Source of the DNA: a virus
Reading direction: 5' to 3' (one strand)
Length of the DNA: 21,363 nt
Virus record (IMG/VR): IMGVR_UViG_3300022842_000074
Coordinates: 1-21,363 of that record
Positions 14,552 through 20,782 of the stretch are shown in pieces (position 1 is the stretch's first letter; every line of letters starts with the position of its first letter). The position numbers were made by a program, and so were the translations under genes. Under the pieces are notes generated by a model, which did not search any database, was not told where the DNA came from, and saw nothing but the letters and a program-made list of their open reading frames with translations.

Positions 14552-15229
14552 TCACCCGCGTAATTTTGCTTTTCCCTTGTACATACCAGCGCCCATGTCC
14601 TCTATCTTTGAAAACGGCAACTCTGGAACAGTTAGCTTAGCCCTACACACCTTGTCAATAAAATAAACATATCGCAATTGGAAACCCGCCAACGGCACCG
14701 CGCCATTTTCGCGGGCGATAGCACTGCCAAAGCGGCCATTTTTACTGTGCTGCGGGCTATCTAATGATTTTTTCGCCATGATAGAGCCGTCTGCCATTCT
14801 AAGTATCTGCGCATTCTTCTTGATGCCTGTTAGTATAAACCCGCTGGCGCGGTATATCACGCCATCCCCACATTGTGTTGCATCACTAAAGCTGATCACC
14901 CATTTTATATGAGGATAGTGTTTTTTTATAAACCGCAACGCCACCCCAATGGCCCTACTTTCGCTGAATTTTGGTAATACATCGGAGAACGCCATTCGGT
15001 TGAGTTCAATAAAATCGTTCCAACCCGTTCCCTCTACCAAACCTGATGTTTTTCTTATATCAATACTGCAACCGAATTGCATCGCCCCCTCGAGTTTACC
15101 GTCAAGAAACACGCCAAAATGCAAGCGGCTATTATTAACAACCTTCCCGCTATAATGAATTTTCTTAACGATAGCATTTGCCGCGCCGGATTTAATCGGC
15201 GTAATGACAATATCCTTAGCACTACGCAT
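14552..15229 (-). CDS. Mom-like DNA adenine modification protein (GNAT fold)
   Basis: A 225-residue protein resembling the phage Mu Mom family, which changes adenine in DNA to a methylcarbamoyl derivative and makes phage DNA resistant to many restriction enzymes. The GNAT-like arrangement is visible: IHYSGK near residue 25, LHFGVFLDGKLEGAMQFG (36-53), ELNRMAF (75-81), a SRAIGVALRFIKKHYPHIKW helix (91-110), SFSDATQCGDGVIYRASGF (113-131) and YVYFIDK (187-193). It overlaps the ParB-like gene by 8 bases, so they are probably translated together. Assignment by pattern is good, but the chemical product made here is not known. Confidence 0.75.
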   Translation of the reverse strand: MRSAKDIVITPIKSGAANAIVKKIHYSGKVVNNSRLHFGVFLDGKLEGAMQFGCSIDIRKTSGLVEGTGWNDFIELNRMAFSDVLPKFSESRAIGVALRFIKKHYPHIKWVISFSDATQCGDGVIYRASGFILTGIKKNAQILRMADGSIMAKKSLDSPQHSKNGRFGSAIARENGAVPLAGFQLRYVYFIDKVCRAKLTVPELPFSKIEDMGAGMYKGKAKLRG

Positions 15230-15830
15230 CTCTGACGGACAACCATTCTTGACAAATCAACGTTAATGCGTTTCCGTTGGTGTTGTCATTGATGCCAGTA
15301 TCTACCAGTGGGTTTGTGCGGGCCAGCATCACCGCATCATCAATCAACGCCACCTGCTCATCATGCAGTGTGAATGTCTTTTTCTGGAATGGATCCCGCT
15401 CCCCTTCAGGTAGTTCCGGTATGCCACAATTAATATCTAGTAGCCCAGCCATAAAATCATCATCAAAGCCCAACACCTCGATATTAAAATTCTTGGTATT
15501 TAACAATTCAATTTCTGCTCGCAAGGAGTCCAAATCCCAACCAGCGTTGAGCGCCAGCTGATTGTCGGCGATGACATACGCTCGTTTTTGCTCGTCGCTC
15601 AATCCTGAAAGGGTAATGGTGGGTATTTCATCCATCGCCAGCTTTTTAGCTGCCTGGACCCTACCATGCCCGGCAATTATTGATCCGGCGTCGTCGATCA
15701 GCACCGGGTTGGTAAACCCGAACTCATTGATGCTGGCAGCGACCTGGGCAACTTGCGCGGCGCTATGGGTCCGGCTGTTGTTTGCGTATGGGATTAGGTC
15801 GCAGATGGGTTTATATACTATCGAGAGCAT
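15222..15830 (-). CDS. ParB/Srx-fold domain protein
   Basis: A 202-residue protein with a clear ParB N-terminal domain (about residues 8-95): PYANNSRTHS, INEFGFTNPVLID, AGHGR (53-57) and SDEQKRAYVIADNQLALNAG. The C-terminal part has FTLHDEQVALIDDAVMLA and NTNGNALTLICQEWL, seen in phage ParB-like proteins that lack a methylase domain. ParB/Srx-fold proteins bind nucleotides; in phages they often lie next to DNA-modifying enzymes, not partition genes. No ParA is present, so plasmid-type partition is unlikely. It is first in a two-gene unit with the Mom-like gene. A helper role in DNA modification is inference. Confidence 0.8.
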   Translation of the reverse strand: MLSIVYKPICDLIPYANNSRTHSAAQVAQVAASINEFGFTNPVLIDDAGSIIAGHGRVQAAKKLAMDEIPTITLSGLSDEQKRAYVIADNQLALNAGWDLDSLRAEIELLNTKNFNIEVLGFDDDFMAGLLDINCGIPELPEGERDPFQKKTFTLHDEQVALIDDAVMLARTNPLVDTGINDNTNGNALTLICQEWLSVRDA

Positions 15831-16179
15831 TCAGAGACCATCGCAATACGCGAAAAATGAATTTAACATAGCACAAAACAGAGACGTTTCATATAATTTG
15901 AATGGGCCTATCTCTATAAAGAATGGGTGTTAACGAGCACCTATTCACTGCTTCACTACGGAAACATCGTTGGCTAGGCCAAAGCAGATCGTAGCAGATA
16001 ATTAGTGCGCCCCTCCACCAATGATATCAAGTCGGCTTTCAGCGGGGCGCGGCTGAACTCCAAATAAGAAAGCTACGACATATAGTCCATGACTCCTTAC
16101 CAACAAAGCCACAATTAAGTGGCTTCTAGCTGTCGGGTTTAACCGAGTAGCTTAGGCTCCTATCTTCCGCCCCATGTTT
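15831..16179. other. Non-coding gap with several hairpins, possible structured RNA or late control region
   Basis: About 350 bases without a credible gene on either strand. It holds the terminator-like hairpin at 16106-16125, a TTCAGC/GCTGAA stem (16038-16043 with 16052-16057), a TTGGC/GCCAA stem with 3-base loop (15970-15982), and a GGTG/CACC stem near 15927-15942. A strong AAGGAG site on the minus strand just below the terminator leads only to a five-codon frame (MDYMS). The region lies between the early genes and the ParB/Mom/late genes, where a late promoter is expected, but I could not find a convincing -35/-10 pair. Confidence 0.45.
16106..16125 (-). terminator. Probable intrinsic terminator of the early minus-strand operon
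   Basis: Perfect 7-base stem AAGCCAC / GTGGCTT with loop AATTAA; on the minus strand it is followed by TGTTGG after the CTT, a short T-rich tail. It lies about 55 bases after the last small early gene. The tail is weak, so termination may be partial. Confidence 0.5.
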
Positions 16180-16266
16180 TCACGACCATAGCCACGCCAG
16201 CGCTGCTACCATGATGATGATTATTGTCGCCTCGATAACGATCAGTTGTTTTGTGCTTTCCCTCAT
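16180..16266 (-). CDS. Small single-pass membrane peptide, 28 residues
   Basis: A short frame downstream of the zinc-ribbon-like gene. GGAG lies nine bases upstream of ATG 16266. The peptide starts with a charged segment (MRESTKQ) and continues as an uninterrupted hydrophobic helix (LIVIEATIIIIMVAALAWLW) before a stop. Phages carry many such single-span peptides, but 28 codons is short and the frame could be fortuitous. No function is assigned. Confidence 0.4.
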   Translation of the reverse strand: MRESTKQLIVIEATIIIIMVAALAWLWS

Positions 16267-16296
16267 CCTGCATCACTCCCGTTATCCTTTGAATTC

Positions 16297-16515
16297 TCAT
16301 ACAATCTGCCCTTCTTGATACTTAGTAGACAACCCCCGATAGTCTTCAGGGTCGGCTTTCTTACCGCACTTTTTACAGACCATGCTCGGCACCACGTTGT
16401 TGTAAAAATGGTCGTCGTCGTAGCCTGTCCCATCGTGCGTGTTATCGCAGTATTCACAGATGTATTCACAGATGATGTCACGCCTGTGCTGGGATATTAT
16501 TTTGTTAATCTTCAT
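16297..16515 (-). CDS. Small zinc-ribbon-like protein, 72 residues
   Basis: A 72-residue protein overlapping the upstream 49-residue gene by ATGA. Two CxxC pairs are visible: CEYCDN (about residues 21-26) and CKKCGKK (about 47-53), separated by an acidic stretch (DGTGYDDDHFYNN). This spacing fits a small zinc ribbon. There is also a second Cys at 16 (ICEYICEYC). The protein sits among early genes; such ribbons are often nucleic-acid or protein adaptors, but I do not recognise a named family. Another frame across the same bases (16263-16481) is a shadow. Confidence 0.65.
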   Translation of the reverse strand: MKINKIISQHRRDIICEYICEYCDNTHDGTGYDDDHFYNNVVPSMVCKKCGKKADPEDYRGLSTKYQEGQIV

Positions 16516-16661
16516 GGTGCCTCTCCCTGTATGGCTTCTAGGGCTTTTTTAAGCCAGCATCTCGCTTTATTCAGATCTGCAAAAGCGGCTATAACTTTTT
16601 CGTTAGCATCTACAAGCACGTAGCGAAATTGTAGCCCTGGTCCTAGATCGTTGATTTTCAT
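16512..16661 (-). CDS. Small early protein, 49 residues
   Basis: A short gene joined to both neighbours. Its ATG shares a base with the upstream stop (TAATG), and its TGA overlaps the next start (ATGA). It reads MKINDLGPGLQFRYVLVDAN and continues into a helical AFADLNKARCWLKKALEAI segment. The tight junctions on both sides and the protein-like composition support a real gene. No family was recognised. Confidence 0.7.
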   Translation of the reverse strand: MKINDLGPGLQFRYVLVDANEKVIAAFADLNKARCWLKKALEAIQGEAP

Positions 16662-16948
16662 TATAAGTGGGCCTCGTTACGCCTTAATTCCTCAGCGTAA
16701 TCCCTGACATTTTTTGCATTATCAGGTGTCAGCCATATCTCGATTCTCACAAGCCCAGCGGCGAGTTTACGTTCGCGCTCCTGGCGCTTTCTTTCGTTTT
16801 GGGCCACTCGCCTCGGCTCTTTTGGCGCTGACATTTGTTTAGACGCGCATTTTCCTGTGATCTTGCAGGAATACGGCGAGTAACAAGACTCGCAATGCAC
16901 GTCATCAAATTTCAACTCACTATCGAATCCAGCCATTGTCATTGTCAT
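16661..16948 (-). CDS. Small Cys-containing, highly charged protein, 95 residues
   Basis: A 95-residue early protein. The N-terminal third has a Cys-rich knot (CESCYSPYSCKITGKC, about residues 19-34) that could bind metal. The rest is very basic and helical (PRRVAQNERKRQERERKLAA), ending in VRIEIWLTPDNAKNVRDYAEELRRN, which has the look of a ribbon-helix-helix-type segment. That suggests DNA or RNA binding (inference). Three ATGs lie close together at the start (M1, M3, M5); a weak GAGAA site favours the first. Family not recognised. Confidence 0.6.
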   Translation of the reverse strand: MTMTMAGFDSELKFDDVHCESCYSPYSCKITGKCASKQMSAPKEPRRVAQNERKRQERERKLAAGLVRIEIWLTPDNAKNVRDYAEELRRNEAHL

Positions 16949-16984
16949 TTTCTCGTTCTTTTCTCTTTCTTTCGGCAGATGTTT

Positions 16985-17182
16985 TCAATCTTCCCCAAAT
17001 ACCCTAACTTTCAAATCAATCATTCGAGCAATGCTAAACTCGATAGACTCTCTGTTGTCATCTAATTTGCTGGTTTTTGCTCGTTTAATTCCTTGCTTTA
17101 TCGCAATATCAAGCGCCGCAATTATGTCGCGTCTTTCATTGCAATCGAACTCAAATGTTTTTGGGTTAATCTTGAATCTCAT
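16985..17182 (-). CDS. Small early protein, 65 residues
   Basis: A protein of 65 residues between DUF3310 and the 95-residue gene. I chose ATG 17182 because AGGA lies seven bases upstream; an upstream in-frame start at 17239 would run through a palindrome and lacks a site. It reads MRFKINPKTFEFDCNERRDI, then two helices (IIAALDIAIKQGIKRAKTSK; NRESIEFSIARMIDLKVRVFG). No family recognised and no function assigned. Confidence 0.6.
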   Translation of the reverse strand: MRFKINPKTFEFDCNERRDIIAALDIAIKQGIKRAKTSKLDDNRESIEFSIARMIDLKVRVFGED

Positions 17183-17217
17183 AACGATTCCTAGTTGGGG
17201 TAACAAAACAATCATAT

Positions 17218-17235
17218 TCTGTGACAGGTCACAGA
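17218..17235. promoter_or_regulatory. Perfect 18-bp palindrome between two early genes
   Basis: TCTGTGAC / GTCACAGA arms of 8 bases with a 2-base centre (AG). It lies between the DUF3310 stop and the next start. It could be an operator for a dimeric repressor or an RNA hairpin. It resembles a CRP site in its TGTGA/TCACA ends, but the spacing is 4 bases instead of 6. Confidence 0.5.
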
Positions 17236-17273
17236 GCAAGGGGTGGAGTGAAATATTTTTGCCCCTGGCGCGT

Positions 17274-17492
17274 TTAGGTTCGTTCCTCAGCTTCGGTTAG
17301 CTCGATCAGCAGTTCTATAAAATGTTTCGCTTTCTCCAGGTCCGCGATGCCGTTCTTATCTTTCCAGCGGGTTAGATATTTAATGGCGCTCGACTCGCAA
17401 AACCCGAGGCCGTTACGGTGGCAATATTCGACCGGCTGAATCGCAAGTTTTTTGTAATGCTCGCCCGCCACCTGTTTATCTAAAGCCTTCAT
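17274..17492 (-). CDS. DUF3310 protein
   Basis: A 72-residue protein matching the DUF3310 pattern: GEHYKKLAIQPVEYCHRNGL at the start, then FCESSAIKYLTRWKDKNGIADLEKAKHFIELLIEL. In relatives this is a small phage protein sometimes fused to other early domains and sometimes labelled SaV-like; its biochemical role is not settled. GGAG lies upstream of ATG 17492. It is the first gene after the AT-rich iteron region and may be driven by the promoter described at 17647-17674. Confidence 0.85.
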   Translation of the reverse strand: MKALDKQVAGEHYKKLAIQPVEYCHRNGLGFCESSAIKYLTRWKDKNGIADLEKAKHFIELLIELTEAEERT

Positions 17493-17511
17493 ATTTTCTC
17501 CATTATCGTTG

Positions 17512-17722
17512 TTTGCGTCTAGATGTCGGATAAATTCGGAATATACCCTTATTAGGATATATATTTATTTTTACTAATTTACTAATAATATATACCTTAT
17601 CCTGATTTCAACTTTATATACTCTTATCTAGTTATCTAGACGCAAAAGTATAATATAAGTAAATAAATCAACAACTTACGGTGCGTCCGGATGTGCGTCC
17701 GGATAACCATTTGCGTCTGGAT
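17512..17722. other. Candidate phage replication origin (AT-rich region flanked by iterons)
   Basis: A 243-base gap between the primase-helicase and DUF3310 genes. A core of about 110 bases (17525-17633) is very AT-rich. It is flanked by a perfect 13-base inverted repeat, TTTGCGTCTAGAT (17512-17524) and its complement (17634-17646), and followed by three further direct copies of the same unit. Inside the core, AGGATATATA-type and TATATA...TTATCCT elements form a weaker inverted repeat. Repeated sites beside an easily melted segment and next to the replication gene are what an origin looks like. The function is not proven. Confidence 0.5.
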
Positions 17723-17815
17723 AAACTGGTACAAATTAAAATGGTACATAATTCAAATCGTTTAAAAACTCATCAACCTCTGCTATCCGGACTTCCGGCT
17801 GCACATCTGGACGCA
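17514..17815. repeat. Six iterons with consensus TGCGTCYRGAT
   Basis: Copies lie at 17514-17524 (+), 17634-17644 (-), 17682-17692 (+), 17694-17704 (+), 17712-17722 (+) and 17805-17815 (-, inside the end of the primase gene). Variants are TGCGTCTAGAT, TGCGTCCGGAT, TGCGTCTGGAT and TGCGTCCAGAT, so all copies keep TGCGTC and GAT. A further partial copy lies near 17784. The repeats look like binding sites for one protein. Confidence 0.75.
17647..17674 (-). promoter_or_regulatory. Candidate promoter for the DUF3310 operon
   Basis: On the minus strand TTGTTG (17669-17674) and TATACT (17647-17652) are spaced by 16 bases in the intergenic region upstream of the DUF3310 gene. The start point would be near 17640, close to an iteron (17634-17644), so the iteron-binding protein could affect it. 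Confidence 0.4.
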
Positions 17816-20144
17816 TCCAAATTCTGTGCTGGCGTCGCGTTTTGTTGCAGGTGATTCGCTTTTCTACTTTCTCGTATCCCATCTCTGATAAGATTTTTGA
17901 TAGCGTTCTGCCCGTCGGTAATGGTTCGCCCTGCTCCATCGCTGCATAGTCAACCAATGTTGTAATATCAATGATGTTTTCGTTAATAACTGGGCACCGA
18001 TGGGTTTCGATGGCGTCCTCGACTGCCTCGCGCTCGGGCGAAAGGGCTAGCGCCATCATCTGAGTTTTAGCACCAGTCATCGGCGCGTTGCCCCTGGGCA
18101 TAAAGTCGGGGCTGATGGTCCTGTTCAATAAATAATGCGCCAACGCGTCGATCCGCCGTTCGCTATCGTCAAACAACCGCTTGAAATATGCGTCAGTGCC
18201 ACCCCCGGCGCTAAAGGCTGTATTCATTTGGCTCGCTGACTGCAATGCCGAGAATAATACGCAATACCGGCGATCGCCGTCGGCTAGTGGTATGGCGTCC
18301 TTATGATTGGTCAGCAAAAGGTAATTTGTGAAGTTGGGCACCGTTCTAGAATCCCGACCTTTTTCTTCAACGCTGATGGTGTCGTTCGTTTGGTACGGTT
18401 TCAACTTGTCGAGCACTTCATACTTGTTTGTCCCGCTAATTCTGATTTCCTCGACAACCGCTAATCGGGAGCCATGCGCCCAACCGGTGAACCGTCCGGC
18501 GATGGTGGTCGAGTCTAGCTGGCGCATGTTGCGCCCGAGGATGTTCTGCATGACTGTTGAAAAATACGATTTGCCGCATCCTTGTGCGCCCTGCAGTAGT
18601 ACGCCCCAATTGACGCGCTTGCCTGGTTGCTGCAAAACATACGCCAACCAATCCAGCAATATTTTTTGCTCGTTTGGCTCGGGTAAAAGTATCGCGGTGT
18701 GCGCCAGAAACAAATCAATAACCGCCTGGCCGTCGTCGTCCACCGCTGCGCAAGGTTGCGCGATGTCCTCGCGGCATATGTTGATGTAATGGTTGCCGTC
18801 AAAGTAAACCTCGGATGATGCGCCCGGCCAGTACATCGTGTCGTTGCATTTCAAAAAGGCCGGGTTAGAACCGACCAGCACCGCCGCCGGGGTGTTTGAT
18901 AATATGCAGATCGGTTCGCTGGCGAATTTCGTATTGAATGCCTCGCGTTTGATTCCGTAAAACGTCGCGGTGTTGTAATACTCGGCACGCTCGGTCAGGT
19001 AGACCCAATCCTCGGCCCACCCAGGCAATGATCCGCCACCGCCGCCCGTTGTTACTGGTGGCTTGACTGATTTCTTGACGTCGGTTCTGGTGATGCCGAC
19101 GCCCTTCGCCCATGCCTGGTGCAGCTCGGCTGCTAATAATGCCCGATCGCTGTCGGCCAGTGCGTTGGCTGGCATTGCTTTCAGGGTGTCAACCATCGCC
19201 CGGTGCGCGTCGCGATCGGCTACGGCTGCGCATTGTGCTATTAACTCATCGAAAGGTGTGGCGCCCGATTCATTCGTCGTTGCGACCGCGCCGATGCCGC
19301 CCGATTCTTTTACATGGTAGATAATCGATGCAAAGGTCGTTTTTCTGATGCTGTTGCCGAATGACCGCCACTTGCTGCCCATCACGCCTGGGTCGAACCG
19401 TTCCGCGTCGGCCTCGGACCACTTTGCCCAAATCTTTAACCCGTACTTGCTGCCCTGGTATTGATGGTGCAATGCGGCGCCAACCTGGACCCATTCGTTG
19501 TATTCGAGCGATGTCGCCGGGTATGCCCGCAGGTAATTTTTGACCTGGTCGTCGGTTATGTCCAGCGGTTGTTCGCTGATTGCGTCGTCGAGGTCATTGT
19601 TGGTTTCCGTCGCTGCAATGGTGCCGGGTAACTGGTCCTCAACTTGCAGCGGCCCGCCGCTGACCGCCATGGACCAGGCCGTTGAAATGTCCGGGCAGCT
19701 CGGCATGTACATAACCTGGTTCGGTTTGTAGCTGCATGGGTCCAATGGAATCTCGAGCGCGTCGCCGACCGCCCTGGATAGCTGTCGGTATTCGTCCGGT
19801 GTTATTTCCCTTGATAAGGGTATAACGATTCTCAGTTTCGGTTTGCCGATGGTGTGGCTGTAGGTCGTGTATGCTGCAAATGTGCAATCAAGCGACATTG
19901 TTAGCTGTAGTTCGATCTCGTCCAATGTCATTCCAGTCTCGTCAGCGTCGAGCGTTAGCAATGACCGCCCAACCATCTGATCCTCTTTTCGGTCGGTGCC
20001 GGTGAAATGACCGCCGACAAAGAATTTGCCGCCCTTTCGCTTTCGCTGTTCGTGTTTACATAACAACCCCGATAATTTTTTCCATTCTATTTCTACCGTT
20101 TTGGCGGCGCCCAGGTCAGTACCGATTGCAATTTTAACCATCAT
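17736..20144 (-). CDS. Primase-helicase (AEP-like, PriCT-2, DUF5906/D5-type ATPase)
   Basis: An 802-residue replication protein. The N-terminal part (about 1-165) looks like an archaeo-eukaryotic primase-type domain: LLTLDAD (62-68), SHTIGKPKLR (96-105) and PNQVMYMP (141-148). A PriCT-2 linker follows (about 200-275): EWVQVGAALHHQYQGS...LKIWAKWSE...KWRSF. The C-terminal part is a superfamily 3-like helicase: Walker A GAQGCGKS (519-526), Walker B LAVVEE (561-566), and sensor segment LLLTNHKDA (609-617) followed by DGDRRYCVLFS. It would unwind the origin and prime synthesis. The start overlaps the repressor gene by 11 bases; a second ATG follows immediately. Confidence 0.88.
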   Translation of the reverse strand: MMVKIAIGTDLGAAKTVEIEWKKLSGLLCKHEQRKRKGGKFFVGGHFTGTDRKEDQMVGRSLLTLDADETGMTLDEIELQLTMSLDCTFAAYTTYSHTIGKPKLRIVIPLSREITPDEYRQLSRAVGDALEIPLDPCSYKPNQVMYMPSCPDISTAWSMAVSGGPLQVEDQLPGTIAATETNNDLDDAISEQPLDITDDQVKNYLRAYPATSLEYNEWVQVGAALHHQYQGSKYGLKIWAKWSEADAERFDPGVMGSKWRSFGNSIRKTTFASIIYHVKESGGIGAVATTNESGATPFDELIAQCAAVADRDAHRAMVDTLKAMPANALADSDRALLAAELHQAWAKGVGITRTDVKKSVKPPVTTGGGGGSLPGWAEDWVYLTERAEYYNTATFYGIKREAFNTKFASEPICILSNTPAAVLVGSNPAFLKCNDTMYWPGASSEVYFDGNHYINICREDIAQPCAAVDDDGQAVIDLFLAHTAILLPEPNEQKILLDWLAYVLQQPGKRVNWGVLLQGAQGCGKSYFSTVMQNILGRNMRQLDSTTIAGRFTGWAHGSRLAVVEEIRISGTNKYEVLDKLKPYQTNDTISVEEKGRDSRTVPNFTNYLLLTNHKDAIPLADGDRRYCVLFSALQSASQMNTAFSAGGGTDAYFKRLFDDSERRIDALAHYLLNRTISPDFMPRGNAPMTGAKTQMMALALSPEREAVEDAIETHRCPVINENIIDITTLVDYAAMEQGEPLPTGRTLSKILSEMGYEKVEKRITCNKTRRQHRIWMRPDVQPEVRIAEVDEFLNDLNYVPF

Positions 20145-20337
20145 CTTTATTACCCTGTGCGACTAAATTTAATGCCCGCAGCCATCCACCTGTATCGGCT
20201 TCGACTTTCAACGCCTTAGCTGGTGACATCGATCCTTTCTTTACCCATTGGGATACTTGACTGTCGGTTACACCGAGGGCGGTCGCCATCTGGCGTTGAC
20301 TCCCGTAATGTTTAACCGCTAATTTAATTGCGCTCAT
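20134..20337 (-). CDS. YdaS/Cro-like repressor
   Basis: A 67-residue DNA-binding protein with a helix-turn-helix: GSQRQMATALGVTDSQVSQW (13-32) followed by VKKGSMSPAKALKVEADTGG. This is the YdaS/Cro-like pattern, where the MSPAKALK helix follows the HTH. It lies at the head of the minus-strand early operon and overlaps the primase start. GAGG lies ten bases upstream of ATG 20337. It probably binds the palindrome in its own promoter region. YdaS has been called an antitoxin, but no toxin partner (YdaT) is adjacent here, so a Cro-like switch role is more likely. Confidence 0.8.
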   Translation of the reverse strand: MSAIKLAVKHYGSQRQMATALGVTDSQVSQWVKKGSMSPAKALKVEADTGGWLRALNLVAQGNKDDG

Positions 20338-20340
20338 CTG

Positions 20341-20381
20341 TTGCGTTCCTCATTTAATGTGGGGTAAAGTGTACCTCACAT
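20341..20381. promoter_or_regulatory. Divergent promoter region with a 25-bp operator palindrome
   Basis: ATGTGGGGTA (20357-20366) and TACCTCACAT (20372-20381) form an inverted repeat with one mismatch and a 5-base centre. It sits between the repressor gene (minus) and the plus-strand operon. A plus-strand promoter TTGCGT (20341-20346) to TAAAGT (20365-20370), 18-base spacer, overlaps it. A minus-strand -10 TACACT (20368-20373) also overlaps, without a good -35. One bound dimer could block both directions. Confidence 0.6.
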
Positions 20382-20401
20382 AAAAATGAAAGGGAAATAC
20401 A

Positions 20402-20782
20402 ATGTTAGAAACTGAAATCAAAAAGCTAACCGCCGCAATTGAACGGTTGTCCGAGTTACTGGTCGCGGGTCAGTCTATCACTATCACTGACGATGGTACC
20501 CCCGTTGAACCCCAGCACCAATCTCCGGCGAATGAAAAAACCACCGAACTGGCGACCAAAACAAAGACAGTTAGTGTCGATGAGCCGCATCCGTTTAACT
20601 ACGTTGCAATGCGCGAAGAAGCAAAAGATTTGTGCTTAACCCTGGTGCGCGACAACCGCGATAACAAAAAGCTGATAGGCGCCTACCTGGTAGGCTACGC
20701 TGCTAAAACCATCGCCCAACTCGCCGATGAAAACCTCGAGGCGTTTATCGCTAGTATGCGGGAGATTCAAAATGCCAAATAA
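20402..20782 (+). CDS. Phage early protein, 126 residues, unknown function
   Basis: First gene of the rightward operon. AAGGG lies upstream of ATG 20402. The N-terminus is a helix (EIKKLTAAIERLSELL), the middle is a disordered Pro/Gln/Thr-rich linker (about residues 36-65), and the C-terminal domain (MREEAKDLCLTLVRDNRDNK, then LIGAYLVGYAAKTIAQLADE, then LEAFIASMREI) resembles a small helical domain found in phage proteins beside recombination or single-strand-binding genes. It overlaps the DUF2800 gene by 11 bases. The function is not known; an accessory role in recombination or replication is inferred from position. Confidence 0.65.
   Translation: MLETEIKKLTAAIERLSELLVAGQSITITDDGTPVEPQHQSPANEKTTELATKTKTVSVDEPHPFNYVAMREEAKDLCLTLVRDNRDNKKLIGAYLVGYAAKTIAQLADENLEAFIASMREIQNAK

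Noticed and set aside
15222-15830. Plasmid-type ParABS partition system
   Set aside because: There is no ParA gene and no parS-like cluster, and the gene is coupled to a Mom-like modification gene.
15831-16179. tRNA gene in the non-coding gap
   Set aside because: I looked for an acceptor stem and a GGTTC-type T-arm on both strands and found no consistent cloverleaf.
16263-16481. 72-residue minus-strand frame overlapping the zinc-ribbon-like gene
   Set aside because: The alternative frame has CxxC pairs and an ATGA junction with its neighbour; this one is Thr-rich without features.
17218-17235. CRP-binding site
   Set aside because: The TGTGA and TCACA halves are separated by 4 bases, not the 6 needed for CRP.
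18328-18789. 153-codon plus-strand frame opposite the primase-helicase
   Set aside because: Shadow of the Walker A/B region of a clear gene.
20134-20337. Toxin-antitoxin pair based on the YdaS-like protein
   Set aside because: The adjacent gene in the operon is the primase-helicase, not a YdaT-like toxin; a Cro-like switch role explains the context better.
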